Below are positions 35,191 to 47,980 of a stretch of 64,000 bases of DNA, in pieces (position 1 is the stretch's first letter; each line of letters begins with the position of its first letter). The DNA lies in the NCBI RefSeq assembly GCF_026210795.1, contig NC_089437.1:1550001-1614000 (forward strand), in the 5' to 3' direction. The notes beneath the pieces are model-generated. The model was not told where the DNA came from and did no database searches. It worked only from the letters and a program-made list of their open reading frames with translations. Source of the stretch: Rhizophagus irregularis (lineage: Eukaryota; Glomeromycota; Glomeromycetes; Glomerales; Glomeraceae). The translations under genes were made by a program, and so were the position numbers.

Positions 35191-35620
35191 TACAGCACTA
35201 CAGCACTGCGCCTTTGCGCCTTTGATGTGATCACTGATATCACTGATGTGATCAATCTATCTATATTTGTCAATAATTAATCATCGCGTCGACGCGTCGC
35301 GTAACATTTTAAGAGTTTCATGTGCGCTCTCATTAATTGTGTATTATTATATTAAACATATACAATTTATTTAAATTTAAATAGTTATCTTTTATACAGG
35401 ACGTGTAGACATAACTAAAAAAAAAAAAATTTTATTTTACGGTCGCTTCTGTTGAACAAGTTAATTGTACTAATTACCGAAAATTTCTTCATTAAAAATC
35501 AACATCACGAAATGATCCAATTAGAATTCATCAAATTGTCGATTCTTCAAAGGTATTATAACGATATTATACGAATCATCTGTTTTAAAACTGTAAATTT
35601 TATTTAGCTTTTCTAAGTCT
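35191..35620 (+). repeat. Dispersed repeat of about 400 bp, copy A
   Basis: Starts TACAGCACTACAGCAC, passes GCGCCTTTGATGT and AGGACGTGTAGACATAACT, and ends with TCTTCAAAGGTATT...CATCTGTTTT. The same order in inverted orientation is found at 61935-62254. The palindromic GCGTCGACGC (35286-35295) lies inside. It carries no ORF; it could be a MITE, a SINE or a solo terminal repeat. Confidence 0.65.
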
Positions 35621-37484
35621 AGTTCTATTTTCCATCTGGTGACACAACTAGTGTCGGTAAGAAATTTCTCTGTCTGCCACTCTCTGCCCTGATGTCTCGC
35701 AGTATCTGAAGGGCGTCTACTCCTAAAAAATACAGATGAAACTTGAAAGGGAAAAGCAGTTCGATACTCATTTCCAGAAAGTGGCTAAAAATGGCTCAGG
35801 AATTATCGTACTGCGCATTTCAGATGACGGTCCACATGATCCTTGAGTATTTCTTAAGCATATACCTCGGGCTCGTGGGTGAAACTTTTCTTTCGTATCT
35901 TCCATCACGATAATAATCCCCAGAATACTTAAAGTAGAGGGTGTGGCAATGCGCGATAAATATTTTTTACTAATATCACGTGAAAATACGCCAGGATAGA
36001 AATTGATAAAATTCACGAGTAAAAGTATTTTGCAAGTCTCTGTTGCAGAAAACTAGTGATAATGTAGTATTTAAGCGATTACTTATTTGAATACTTCAAA
36101 TTGTCAAAGTTATGGACGGCTAATTACTAGAAATCAAGGTATAAACTACATCGTAACATATTTATTTAGACAAAATTATTCAACAAGTTTGTATTTAAAT
36201 TTTCAAAAAAAAAAAAAAAAAATCTCTTTAGTAATTATTGATTTTTAATTTTATATTGCTTAAATAATTTCGTCAAAAATATTGATTGTTAATACAAGAG
36301 TTTTTTTTGTCATAATGTCGTAATATAATACTTTGATCTAACGATAATTATCTTTTATAGTTTGTACTCTCCAATCTCCATATTTTGGCATTTTTTGGTA
36401 TTATTTGGGTATTTGCGTTATTTTATGACATTTTTACGCTAGAAATTCTTACTGTGGCATTATATAATATTCCAGAGTTGAAAGTTCCACCAAAGTAAAA
36501 TGAATATTTCATTCGGCAGAATCCTTACTTATATCAGTATAATGCCAGTAATTTTTTTTTTCAAAAAAAAATGTCCTTTTATACTATTTAAGGTCGTTGG
36601 AGAATATTTTAAATTTTAAACACCGAATTATGGTGTACGAAAATTTATTACGTAAACTAATTAAAAAATATCAAAAAAAATGACTACTTAAATAATTTAA
36701 TATGATAGATTACAATTATTAATATTTCTTTTTTAGTACGAAATTAATATAGGAATATTACTTTCTCGCGAACTAGAAACCTTACGAAAAAGAAAACTAA
36801 TTTAGATTACAATCGAATTTGTCTTTGGTATTTAGTGCGTATTGTGACGTAAAAATAATGTTATTTTACAAAAGTCAATAAATTATGAATATACCAATTT
36901 TTTTCAGTTTCTTATTTCAATATGTTAATCCAGTATTCCAGTTAAAGCAGTGTCAAATTATATTAAAGGTAACATTTATGGTAAAAGAACAAATGAATAA
37001 ATGAATAAATGAACATTTATGATATTTTAAATAAAACACATATATTATCTAGCACATAATTAACGAAACCTTCGGTTTTTCGCTTTGTTATGATTATAAC
37101 GAAGAATATGGAGAGCTGATTTATCGTATTTGATTGGTTAAATATCACGTTATGCAGAGTATTGAAATTCATTTAAAGAAAAGTTCGTCACGACTTACGT
37201 TAGGATTACAATGAAGTTCTATTTTAAGTAATGAATAAATATTGTAACACTATCTGGGAAGTTACACATATATCAGCCGTGGTGTGGGCTGTATGACAAA
37301 ATATTTGTAGATAAACAAAATAAATTCTAAATGCAAAAACCGCTGACTTCATTTTTAGTTATAAAATACTAATTAAGTAAACTCATTTTGGAACCTATTA
37401 AATTACATTTATTTATTATTTATTTATTCTTTTTTTTCATTTTTTAATATAAGTTTTTTTTTCCCATAATTTATAAAATTAAAA
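35621..37484. other. Intergenic, one unrecognised eroded frame
   Basis: The minus-strand frame 35768-36016 (82 codons, motif HPRARGICLRNTQGSCGP) lies in a patch of higher GC and could be a gene fragment, but nothing confirms it. The remainder to 37484 is AT-rich with a small GAATAAAT repeat near 36990. It includes the upstream region of the BTB gene. Confidence 0.35.
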
Positions 37485-38988
37485 ATGTCTACTCAATTTT
37501 TTTTGAAATTAAGTCAAAATTTTATTGAATTATTGGAGGATGATGAATATTATGATATTACGATTGAAGTTGGTGAAGATCCTTATGTGAAAATATTCCG
37601 TGCTCATATGAGCATTTTGTGTTACCGTTCTTCTTATTTTAGAGAAATAATAGCTTCGAAAAATAAAAAGAATAGAAATTATAATGACTTGTTTCATATT
37701 AAATTACAAAGTATATCACCAGAAATCTTTCAAATAATTTTAAAGTAAGTAATTTATTAATACTGTAATATAATAATTTAATAAATTAAAAAAAAAATAT
37801 CGGTTTAATCAATAATATAGGTATATTTATGGTGGAATTTTTTCATTGAACGAAAATATTACTTTGCAACCAACAAAGATATCGGAAGTTGCTGAATTAT
37901 TTCAACTTCAAGAATTAGTTGATCATTTACAAAAACATATTATCGAAAATAAACCTGAATGGACGAAAGAACATTTTGAACTTACTAATCAAACAAGTAT
38001 TCAATCTAATAATTTATTGGATAACGTTAATTCTCCTGAGAATATATTTAATTCACCTGAATTCGTCTCACTTCCAGAAGAATCTTTAGTTTCTATTATT
38101 AAGAGAGATGATCTGCAAATGAAAGAATCTGAAGTTTGGAAATGTGTATTAAAATGGGGTCTTGAACAAAATCCTACTCTAAATCCAGATCCTGATACTT
38201 GGTCAGATAACGATTTCAATGTAATGAAAAATACTTTACAAAATTGTTTACCTTTAATTAGATTTTTTAGTTTATCATCTAAAGAATTCTTTCGTGATGT
38301 TGATCCATACAAAAAGCTTTTAAGTCATCAACTTTATAAAGATTTATTAAATTCTTATATTGATTCTGAAAGTGAACCAAATGATGATAATATATCACTT
38401 CCTAAAAGTATTAAAATTGATGGAATTATTGATTCAAAAATCGTTAATTTGAATATTATTTCCATGATTTCAAGATGGGTTGATAAAGTGGATGTTAATA
38501 ATAATTTTTCATATTTAAGAGAAATGTATTTTCCATACAAATTTAAATTGTTATTAAGAGGAAGTCAAGATGGTTTTACTCCTATAAAATTTCATGAATT
38601 ATGTGATGATAAACCTAATACTATAATTTTTATTAAAGTCAAAGGATCTGAAGAAATTTTAGGTGGATATAATCCTTCAATATGGAAATATTATGGTGAT
38701 TGGACTCAATCTTTAGATAGTTTTATATTTTCTTTTAAAGATAATATTAAAAATTCAACATTAAGTTATGTAAAAAATACGGATAAAGCATTATATTTTT
38801 CTGATTTATGTGGTCCTTCATTTGGTTCCTCTGATCTTAAATTATCTGTTACTATTCGATATGGTGTAAAATCATCAAATCCTTACGATCTTAATATATG
38901 TAAACAAGAATATTATGAGAAAAAGATTAGAGATGATAATAAATTTTATATAGAAGATTATGAAGTGTTTCAATTAATAAGAAGGTAG
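37485..38988 (+). CDS. BTB-BACK-TLDc protein (copy 1)
   Basis: Exons 37485-37744 and 37821-38988 (intron 76 nt, phase 2), 475 aa. The BTB/POZ domain is at about residues 15-110 (EYYDITIEVGEDPYVKIFRAH), the BACK helices at about 130-225 (SLVSIIKRDDLQMKESEVWKCVLKWG), and the TLDc domain at about 280-470 (LLLRGSQDGFTPIKFHELC, IIFIKVKGSEEILGGYNP). The family suggests dimerisation or Cullin-3 adaptor function through BTB, with TLDc linked to oxidation resistance or V-ATPase regulation; these roles are inferred. It is the most diverged of the local copies. It lacks the stretch corresponding to ELQQFC.DF found in the others and has an Asn-rich insert after the BTB core. Confidence 0.85.
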
Positions 38989-39411
38989 TAAATTTTACTT
39001 AATATACTGTATGTCACATAATTATATAATTTCTATAAATAAATTGATAGGTTCTTTATTTTTTAATAATTTTCAATGTAATTTAATAAAATAAAATAAA
39101 ATACTAATAATTTCAGTATGTCTGAAAGTTGTATCGGTGCATTTTTTAATTAAAATACTCCACAAACATTATTCATTTCTCATTCTTGATTCGGAATTTC
39201 CAATTGATTTAAAATTGGCTGATAAGTCGGATGGTTAACACATAAAATTAGTAATATTCTTCAAGTTCAATCGTTAGAAGACGGAATTGGGATAATTGTT
39301 ATAAATACTGCGCCATAATGACATTTTTATGTAGACAGTCGATCATGTAAACGTAACGTTGAACAAACTTTTTTTTTCTTTCTTCTTTTTTTCTTTTTAT
39401 AAATTTATAAA
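38989..39411. other. Intergenic; upstream region of BTB copy 2
   Basis: Contains TACTGCGCCATAATGACATTTT at about 39307-39329 and GTCGATCATG at 39338-39347, both conserved before copy 4 (50735). Confidence 0.5.
39338..39347 (+). promoter_or_regulatory. Conserved GTCGATCATG upstream motif
   Basis: This 10-mer lies 65 bp before the ATG of BTB copy 2. It recurs before copy 4 (50633-50642) and, inverted, before copy 3 (49558-49567). It may be a shared promoter element or only duplicated flank. Confidence 0.4.
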
Positions 39412-40949
39412 ATGTCTATTCAATTTTTTCCGAAATTAAGTCAAAATTTTATTGAATTATTGGAAGATGATGAATATTATGATATTACAATTGAAGTTGG
39501 TGAAGACCCTAACGTAAAAATATTTCGTGCACATACTGGTATTTTATGTTACCGTTCCCCATATTTAAGAAGATATTTAGCTTCAAATAAGAAGAATAAT
39601 GATAATGTCTTGGCTCATATTAAGTTGCCAAATATCTCATCGGATGCTTTTCAAATTATTTTAAAGTAAGTAGTATATATGTAATAAATTTATTATTAGA
39701 TATTAATATACGATAATCTTATTTTAATGTTAATTTTGTGATAGATATATTTATGGTGGCATTTTATCTTTAAATGAGAATGATACTTCAGATATTTTTA
39801 AAATTTTGGTTGCTGCGGATATGCTTCATCTTAATGAAATGGTTGATTATTTACAAAAGTATTTAATTGAAAACAAAACTGAATGGATGGAACAACATTT
39901 TGAACTTATTCATCGAATTAGTTTTCAATCTAATAATATTTCAGAACTTCAACAATTTTGTATAGATTTCATGGCTAAATCACCTGAAAAAATATTTAAA
40001 TCACTTGATTTTACTTCGTTACCCGAAAAATCTGACTTCACTTATTAAAAGAGATGATTTACAAATGAAAGAAATTGAAGTATGGGATCATGTGTTAAAA
40101 TGGGGACTTGCACAAAATCAAACTCTAATTTCAGATCCTGATACTTGGACAGATGATGATTTCAAAATGATGGAAAATACTTTACAAAATTGTTTACCTT
40201 TAATTAGATTTTTTAGTTTATCATCTAAAGAATTTTTACATAAAGTGAGTCCATATAAAAAACTTTTAGGAAATCAAATCTATAAAGATTTATTGAATTC
40301 TTATATGGATCCTGATTTTAAACCAGATAACAGTAATATTCCACTTCCTAGAAATTTAAAAATTGACGGGATTATTGATTCAAATATTGTTAATTTAAAT
40401 ATTGCTTCAATTGTTTCAAGGTGGATTGATAAAGTGGATATTAACAATAAATTAGCACATCTTAGAGAATTGTATTTGCCGTATAAATTCAATTTATTGC
40501 TAAGAGGGAGCCGAGATGGATTTTCTCCTAAAAAATTTCATGAATTATGTGATAATAAACCTAATACTGTAACTTTTATTAAAGTTAGAGAAACTGAGGA
40601 AATTTTAGGTGGATATAATCCTTCGATATGGAAATCTTCTGGTGATTACGATCAATCTTGTAGTTTTATATTCTCATTTAAGAACAAAAATAGACCAGAC
40701 GATTCAATTTTGAGTCATGTAAACAATATGAATAATGCATTATATTACTCTGATTGGCGTGGACCCTCATTTGGATACTCTGATCTCAAATTAGCTGTTG
40801 CTATTCGGATTGGTTCAAAATCATCAAATCATTTTAATTATAATGTATGTAAACAAGAATATTATGAGAAAAAGATAAGAGATATTGAAAATATGTTTTA
40901 CATAGAAGAGTACGAAGTGTTTCAAATTATAAGAAATCTATTAGAATAA
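39412..40949 (+). pseudogene. BTB-BACK-TLDc copy 2, broken by a 2-nt deletion
   Basis: Exons 39412-39665 and 39745-40949. The sequence is close to copy 4 along its whole length. Near 40033 the copy-4 codons for SLPEKSLVPLIKRDD are replaced by a version two bases shorter (TCTGACT for an expected TCTTTGACT). The frame then hits a stop at 40046-40048, while the rest (BACK and TLDc, motifs LLLRGSRDGFSPKKFHELC, EILGGYNPSIWK) stays open in the shifted frame to 40949. Everything else, including splice sites and promoter motif, is intact, so the break is recent. A sequencing error is the other explanation. Confidence 0.8.
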
Positions 40950-42062
40950 CTTATTACTTTTAGGATTACGGATTACGGTTACATAAATTACTACAAATAT
41001 CAAATCAAAAAATTAATTTATATTTTATGTTATATAAAATTTACTGAATTCTTTATTTTTTTCTTTCATTTCTTGTTTTTTTTTAAAACTGATATAATAG
41101 GCGATAAAATCAAATAAAGTATGTGTTGTTAATATCATATTGACAAATAAACTAGTGATACAGAATGATATTTGCATAATAAAATAATAGTATATTTCAG
41201 CGGTTATATAAATAAAGTTTAAATAATTAAATTCGTTATTTCAATTAAAAACAACATAATAAAAAAATTTACCCTCCCAGTTAATAATTAAAGAGAATGT
41301 AAAATCTTAATTTATAAATATACTTAAACAATTTTACATCTATTATATCTAACAGATTACCTCATTGAAATTATTCAAAAGTCTACAATATTAGAATCGG
41401 GATTAATACTGCTGAGAAATGAGATAAATGTATGATTATTTTGATCACACAATAGGCCCGGAGAAATAGGTAGGAGAACAAATGCGTAGAATATCATGTG
41501 AATCTTTCCTTTTTTAGACAATTTTTTATAATGTTGGCCAGAATCTGTTTTAGTAACTGACTGACAATATTATAATTCCGGCCCTGAAAAAAAATTTTTT
41601 TTGGCTGGATCTTTACTAATTTTAATATTTTTCGGATCTCACACAATATGTCCACTTTACAAGATATTAAATTCATTATATGATTAATTAATAATGAATT
41701 TTAAAAATTTAATACAATTAAAATATAGTGATAAATAAATATTCAAGTGGTTATTATTAATAATCAAAAAGGCAAAAATAATTTTTTTTAATAGTACGTT
41801 TTATAATACAATGCAAATTGTCAAAATTAAAAAATAATAATAATCTATTGAATGTTCACTTTTTTTTTCTTAATCGCAATTACCAAATTTCGTATGATTT
41901 TATTTACAATAAATAAAAATCATTAAAAATCACTAAATTTTTTAAATAATAAGTTTAAGCCTTTTTTTTGCATTTCTTTGCAAGATATCTATATAACTAA
42001 AAAAATACAATGTGTAACCGTAACGTTTAGATTAGCTGACCCGTATTCTTTATAGCTAAGAC
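40950..42062. other. Intergenic, no gene supported
   Basis: AT-rich. The short minus-strand frame 41494-41676 has no recognisable feature. Confidence 0.5.
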
Positions 42063-43045
42063 CCGCTTGATCAGCAAAGTCATGTATATATAATCATCCA
42101 ATTCCGGTTAATGAAATTTTAATCAGAATATTTTTTTTTTTATTAGATTACCGATTTATTTTTTTTTTCAAATATTTATTTTTTTCATTTTTTTTTTAAA
42201 CCTATTTTTAAATTTTTCCTTTTCTTTCGATCCGATTTGAATTCTTTCAGTTCCCTTTTTTTTAATTTTCTCTTTTTTTTCTTAAACCGATCTTTTACTT
42301 TCGGTTCTTTCCTCTTTCTCTTTCGAACCACCTTTTTCCTTTTCTTTTCCATTTTTTTTTCCTTTTTTTAAAAAATTTTCGTTTTTTTTTTCCTCTTTCT
42401 TTTTCGGGTTGGTTTTTTTTCCACGAGAATTTTTTTGGTTTTTTTAGGTTTGGTTTTTTTCCCAAACTGAAAATTTTTTTTTTTTATAAATTATCCTATT
42501 GTTTTGGTCTTTGATTTTTTTATATTATTATTTTTTTCGGTCTTTTTTTAAGACCATATTATTAATTTTTTTTTCAGTCTTTTTGGGGTCCTTTTTTCAG
42601 AATTTTTTTCGGTACTTATTTTTTTTACGGATTCCTTTTTTTTCGAATATTTCCCTTTTTTAAACCGATTTCTTTCTTTATCCTTTTTCTTTTCTCCAAA
42701 TTTATTTTTCTTTTTTTTCAATTTTCTTTATTGTCATTTTTTTTCGAATTCTTTAAACCTTTTTCTTTTTCGAGTTGGTTTTTTTTCCAATCCGAAAATT
42801 CTTTTTCACTTTTCTTTATTCGGTCTGGCTTTTTTTTTTTCAAATCAAATTTTTTTTTCCCGAACCACATTCTTAAACCATTTAGATTTGGATCGGTTAT
42901 CGGATTGGCGCTGCGGCACCACGGTAATTGCCTTTTTTCCCGATTATTATTATTATTATTATTATTATTAATATTTTCCCTAATTATTTTTTAGACTCAA
43001 TAATAGACTGACATATAATTCACTTATTTATTTTTTGTAACAATA
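42063..43045 (-). repeat. Dispersed purine-rich repeat, copy 2 (longest)
   Basis: The inverted match of 33001-33665, here as pyrimidine-rich plus-strand sequence from CCCGCTTGATCAGCAAAGTC to AGACTCAATAATAGACTG and TTTTTTGTAACAAT. It includes an ATT trinucleotide run at 42944-42969. About 300 bp longer than copy 1 through expansion of the homopurine part. Confidence 0.7.
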
Positions 43046-43180
43046 GATCGGTATAGTAAATTTTATGGGAAATTGTTTTTTCATGACAATAAATCGTTAT
43101 AATTAATTTTTCTGGTGAATATTTTTTTTTTTCGTAACAATAGATTGTTATAATTGATTTTTGGGGGATTTTTTTTTCAT
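43030..43180. repeat. Short tandem repeat beside the dispersed element
   Basis: Three or four imperfect units of AACAATAGATCGTTATAATT followed by a T-rich spacer, roughly 50 bp each. Confidence 0.55.
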
Positions 43181-43278
43181 ATTAGTAATTAGAGAGATAT
43201 TTTTTTTTATAATAATAGATATATGGTAAATATATGTGTATTTTTTTTCAACAGAGGATGTAATTTTTTTTAATGTTA

Positions 43279-43580
43279 GGCCACACAAATTCGATTTTTC
43301 GGTTCACTTCACCCGGCCGGGTCACTTTTTCAAATTTCAAAAAAGTTTATATATATAGTTTATCACGTGATCGGGACGTAATTTTATTGGCGGGTAAGTT
43401 TATCACGTGGCTGAGAACTTTCTGGAGCGAAAATAGATTCTTTAATGACCCTCCCCTTTAAAAGTCAACCACAATTTTTATATATAAAATTTTTTTTAAT
43501 AATAAACAATAAACCCCGGGTTTCCTTGTCGATTTTAAATTTCAATGTTACGTGAACCGAAAAATTGAATTTGTGTTGCC
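43279..43580. mobile_element. 302-bp MITE derived from the element at 93-3013
   Basis: Flanked by TTA (43276-43278 and 43581-43583), with the same GGCCACAC ends. Its body is the inverted left end (about 93-360) of the larger element joined to a short piece of the right end, including CACCCGGCCGGGTCACTTTT and two TTTATCACGTG motifs. A textbook internal-deletion derivative; no coding content. Confidence 0.85.
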
Positions 43581-43644
43581 TTATTGAAGTATTCTAATAA
43601 ATAAATAAAAAATTTAATTTATTGTTATTTTTAATTTTTTTATT

Positions 43645-44713
43645 TTAAATCTCGAATACCTTTTTAAGCGCAAGTTCATAAGTAAATGCTGGATCCTTGC
43701 TATAAACTTCTCCAAACCAATTCCGATCATGAATAGCACCATCAAAATATAATCCAATTGCCATAGCCCCGCATGATTTAATTCTCTCATAATTAAATTG
43801 TTATCATGCATGTTAATTTCTACTTTTTCCGTTTTGCCTGATGGATTAACTTCAATTACAATTGGTGGTATTCCAGGAACACAAGCCTTCAAGATAATGT
43901 CAGACAACGTGAACACCCAACTTAGATACCTTCTAATGTAGAGCTGATAGGAACCTATAAATGTAAGAGCATAAATAGTAATATATGTTGCTTTTTTAAG
44001 ACGGCTAATTTTATTATGAAGTTCTTCTATTGTCATTGTTGTTGGAATTATAGTATCAGTACACATTCAATCATTTTTACCGCTGTCTACAAACTTCAAT
44101 TAATTCTGTAGCCTTCGTTTGATCCTTTGCACATATTGTAGGACCATCATATATGCTTTGCGCCACATTGCAATGATATCTGAAAGACTTGATGGATTTA
44201 TTCCATAAATATTGTAAAAAGTATCCGATTCATTTCTTTTATGCCGTAAAAATATGTCTTTCTTGCATGGTTTAAAGCTAATGTACCCACTATAAGAAAG
44301 TTCCTGAGAGTTTAGATTTTGTTAACATATACAGAAGCTGCATCATACAAATATTAAATCAAAACAACAAAGAAAACAAATATAATTATCTTTGAAACCG
44401 ACCACAAAGGTTAGTCCGATAGTTATATAATCAATGTAGATGATCAAGAAATGAATAATCTTATTCCAAAACTCATATATAAGGATAGTTGTTCAAAGTA
44501 AATCTTGATTCACGTGACAATCTGATGTCTGACATACTGGATCGGATGTCGGGTTCAAAATTTTACTTTGTCCTGAATAATATGAAAACAGCTGCCGGGA
44601 TGCTCAGGTTGTTCAACTGCTACTATTTTCGGAGTAGAAATTGTTGAGGGTTTTGAAGACGCCTCTTGTGATGTTGGTGGTGAGCTCGGTTCACTTAATC
44701 TTCTAACACTCAT
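43645..44713 (-). pseudogene. Unrecognised multi-exon gene, probably frameshifted
   Basis: The ATG at 44713 opens a Ser/Pro-rich N-terminus (MSVRRLSEPSSPPTSQEASS). Coding segments follow on the same strand: one with YHCNVAQSIYDGPTICAKD near 44100-44200, one with EELHNKISRLKKATYITIYAL near 43960-44040, and one with IPPIVIEVNPSGKTEKVEIN near 43815-43880. After RELNHAG the protein-like reading (MAIGLYFDGAIHDRNWFG) continues in another frame to the stop at 43645-43647, consistent with a one-base loss near 43770. Some changes of frame could be introns. I do not recognise the family. Confidence 0.4.
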
Positions 44714-45233
44714 TGTGTGCCTGTTCGAATGACAACTCTAGAAATATTAAATTATTTTTAATCAATATGCTTAATTGTTATCATAGTTTACAATTTGGAT
44801 CTGCAAGATGATTTAACTATTGGTAAGAATAGCTGATATTTTGAGTATTTCAATTTACATAATAAATTAATAATGTTAATTTATATTTTCAATTTTTAAA
44901 GTACTAGAAGAAAAGTCTAATAAAAGAATTTATTCTAATGGTAACAAATCATTTATCAAAGCTTCTTAATATCAGCTATAGGTATTTTTAGGATTCTCCC
45001 TGTTTTAACTCTTTTCTTTTGTAATAAATTGTGAGTATTCACTTTTTTAGGATGTATTGTAACGTTTTTTTTTAACACCTGAACACTTTCTCTTTATCAA
45101 AATATCAAAAGATAATTATTGTTTTTAATTTTTTTTTATTTAAAAAAGAAAGGGAAAAAAAAACTAAACATAAAAGTAAATGTCCAATATATATAACTTT
45201 ACAAAGAATAATAATACTACATAAACTAATTTT

Positions 45234-46850
45234 TTAATACACTTCATTTATATAATCATAAAAACTAGTAAATAATTGTTTATAATCTTTAATTATAATA
45301 CCATACAATTTACATTTCTCTTCCAAATAAAACATATCATGATCTTTTAATGCCAAATATCTAACTCTTCTCTTTTTCACAATATATTCATCTAATAAAT
45401 TAGTTAAATTATTATCATCATCTTTAGTTTGAGTATGATTAATAATTAAAAATTTTTCAATAAATGTATTCTGAGAATTTTTTAAAAATATTTCAAAATC
45501 ACTTGTTGTAATTGTATAAAGATATAAATATAAATATTCTAATCTTAAAGGAAGAATTTGACCTAAATCTTTTAATATAGTTGAACTAAATTCAATTAAT
45601 TCTTCATCATCATAATAATCATTATAAGAATCATGAAAACAAATATTAAGATAATTAAGATTTTGACCAATATTTTCAATTAAATCAAATGCTAAATAAA
45701 TATTATCAAATTCAGGAAATTCCAAAAATTTAATTTTTTTACAATGATTTTTAACCAAATCAATTAATATACGATTTTCAAGTCCAAAACCAAAATTTTC
45801 TAAATAATCATTTGATTTTTTTAATAATAATTCCATAGAATCAATATGATAAGTTCCATCTTGAATATATAAAGATCTTAATTTAAATGGTTTATTAAGA
45901 TTATTAATTTGTTGAATAAATTCAGAATTAAAAAATTGACAATAAATCATATGAATAGAATCTAAAACATTTAATTGTTCAAAAAATTCTTTAAAAATGA
46001 AAATATTATTAAAATCAATTTGATAAAATATAATAGTTTTTAAAGTATTTGAACAATTAGAATTTTTTAATGATAATAATGAATCATATAAAGGATAATC
46101 ATTTGAACGAAATATAATTTTTTTAAGATTTTTTTGTAAAGAAATCATAAGTGATGTATGTTTAATAATATTATTCAATTTACCATATTGAAAATAAAGG
46201 GTTGAAAATGAATTATTATTTAATGATAATAATGATAAAAATGTTTCAATATTTTTTAAATTATTAATACTTCTATAAGAAATACAAATCATAAAATTTT
46301 TAATATTATAAATGAAATTTGGATTTTGTAATATTAATTCAATAATACTATTAAAAAATCCTCCTGTAATAATTTTAATTTTAAAAGTATGTAATTTTAC
46401 TTGATTTTCAATTAATATTTTAAATAATGATTTATATATTAATCTTATTGAATTTAAAAAATTTGAACGTAAAATTAAATTTTGTTTATCATTTTTTAGG
46501 GTACTAGATGTTGCCACCCATTTTTTAATACAATAAATCATATCCTTAGTATTTAACTTTTTAATAAAACTTGGATAATTAAATAATGTATTTAATGGTA
46601 ATATTTTACTATTAATTTCATATTCTTTTAATTTTATTTTATCTTCTTCACTTAAATTATTTAAGAGATAATCAATAATACTATAATCATGAAATGAAAA
46701 TGGATCTTCCCATAATAATGGAATTGCCATACGACACCATATTCTATTAACTAAAACACATGAATGTAAAGTTGAAATATCATTCAAATATTTCATAATT
46801 TCATTTAATAATTCGGGTAAATCTCCTGAAAATAATTTTGAACATGACAT
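45234..46850 (-). CDS. F-box-like/LRR-type protein of the MSCSKLFSGDLPELL family
   Basis: 538 aa from the ATG at 46850. This start is chosen because MSCSKLFSGDLPELLNEIMKYL is the conserved beginning of a large F-box-like family in these fungi (from memory); the frame is open to 46991 but that part is a Phe-rich leader. The F-box-like segment covers residues about 8-60 (LPELLNEIMKYLND...CVLVNRIWCRMAIPLLWEDPF), followed by about 470 residues of Asn/Leu/Ile-rich LRR-like repeats. Intronless. The inferred role is SCF adaptor with unknown target. It is a different subfamily from the pair at 16-22 kb. Confidence 0.75.
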   Translation of the reverse strand: MSCSKLFSGDLPELLNEIMKYLNDISTLHSCVLVNRIWCRMAIPLLWEDPFSFHDYSIIDYLLNNLSEEDKIKLKEYEINSKILPLNTLFNYPSFIKKLNTKDMIYCIKKWVATSSTLKNDKQNLILRSNFLNSIRLIYKSLFKILIENQVKLHTFKIKIITGGFFNSIIELILQNPNFIYNIKNFMICISYRSINNLKNIETFLSLLSLNNNSFSTLYFQYGKLNNIIKHTSLMISLQKNLKKIIFRSNDYPLYDSLLSLKNSNCSNTLKTIIFYQIDFNNIFIFKEFFEQLNVLDSIHMIYCQFFNSEFIQQINNLNKPFKLRSLYIQDGTYHIDSMELLLKKSNDYLENFGFGLENRILIDLVKNHCKKIKFLEFPEFDNIYLAFDLIENIGQNLNYLNICFHDSYNDYYDDEELIEFSSTILKDLGQILPLRLEYLYLYLYTITTSDFEIFLKNSQNTFIEKFLIINHTQTKDDDNNLTNLLDEYIVKKRRVRYLALKDHDMFYLEEKCKLYGIIIKDYKQLFTSFYDYINEVY

Positions 46851-47980
46851 ATTGACGAGAAGGAAAAAAAAGGGGAAGAATTTTATAAGTTTCATATTAT
46901 GTCGGTTGGTAATTAAATGGTTCCGATAGTTGTACAAAAATATGTAGAAAAATTTGGCTAATTTTTGCAGCCACAACTTGCCGATCCACAAATACTGCGC
47001 TTACGGTTAGATATAATAAGATTTGCAAATTTATGATTTTATCACATGACCCTGATTTTATCCAAACGTACTAGATTTCCATATACTTATTACGAATTTT
47101 CGAAAGCTTTACATACTCGACATAATTCTTTTTGAGAACTTTTTATTTTTAACCAAGAGAATAAAAATAAGTTAGCTTGGCCAATTACATTAAATCTATG
47201 TTGACACATCTTCGAGTTGAAATTTTTCTAAACCAAAAATTGTTGTAAATCGAAATTGCGAAACTAGTTTCTAGAGATGATCAATTACGTAAGTTTCACT
47301 ATTCTAATTACGGAAAACGGAATTGTATTTAATTTTTTAATTTATTATATGATATAAACTCATAATTGAGTATTTGAAATATGATAACTATGTATAAATT
47401 TACGTTTTGTGGCTTTATTGTAACTTTTATGTTTAATTGCTTTAACGTTAATATATAAAAACTCAAATCTTTTAAGGGCAAAAATTATAGGCAAAAAATA
47501 ACCTGACGCGCGTTACCTGTATTGCACAATAATCTCTAATGCTAATAGCGAAATCATATCCAAATTTGAAGTATCTCAATATAACCGCTTTGTGCAATAT
47601 ATTTCCAAAAAATGATATAGTTCGCAAATTCATGCCATAAATTAGAATGAACGTATCACAATAAATTATACATATGAAATTATACTTAACTTTATAATTT
47701 CTCGATGGTAAAGGAAATTGAACGATAAATATTATTTAAATTTAAAAAATTACAAATTTAATAAATTACCAAATTTCTTTTTTCTGTTGAATTTTAAAAA
47801 TTCATTCTTTTTATTTTCATTTTAGGCACTAAAAACGAGCAGTCGTGGCAACGATATCAAAATTTTAAGAATTGTCATCTATTTATTTATTTATTTTTTT
47901 TTTGAAAAACAAAACAAAATCTATATTGTGAAAACAAAAATATGAATGATCTTTAAGGATATTTACAATATTCTATTCTC
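46851..47980. other. Intergenic
   Basis: AT-rich, no supported gene. Includes the F-box promoter side (GCGCAGTATTTGTGG inverted near 46987) and the 3' flank of BTB copy 3. Confidence 0.5.

Noticed and set aside
38001-38540. Minus-strand ORFs opposite the BTB genes
   Set aside because: Antisense shadows that recur in each paralogue because the sense codons are conserved.
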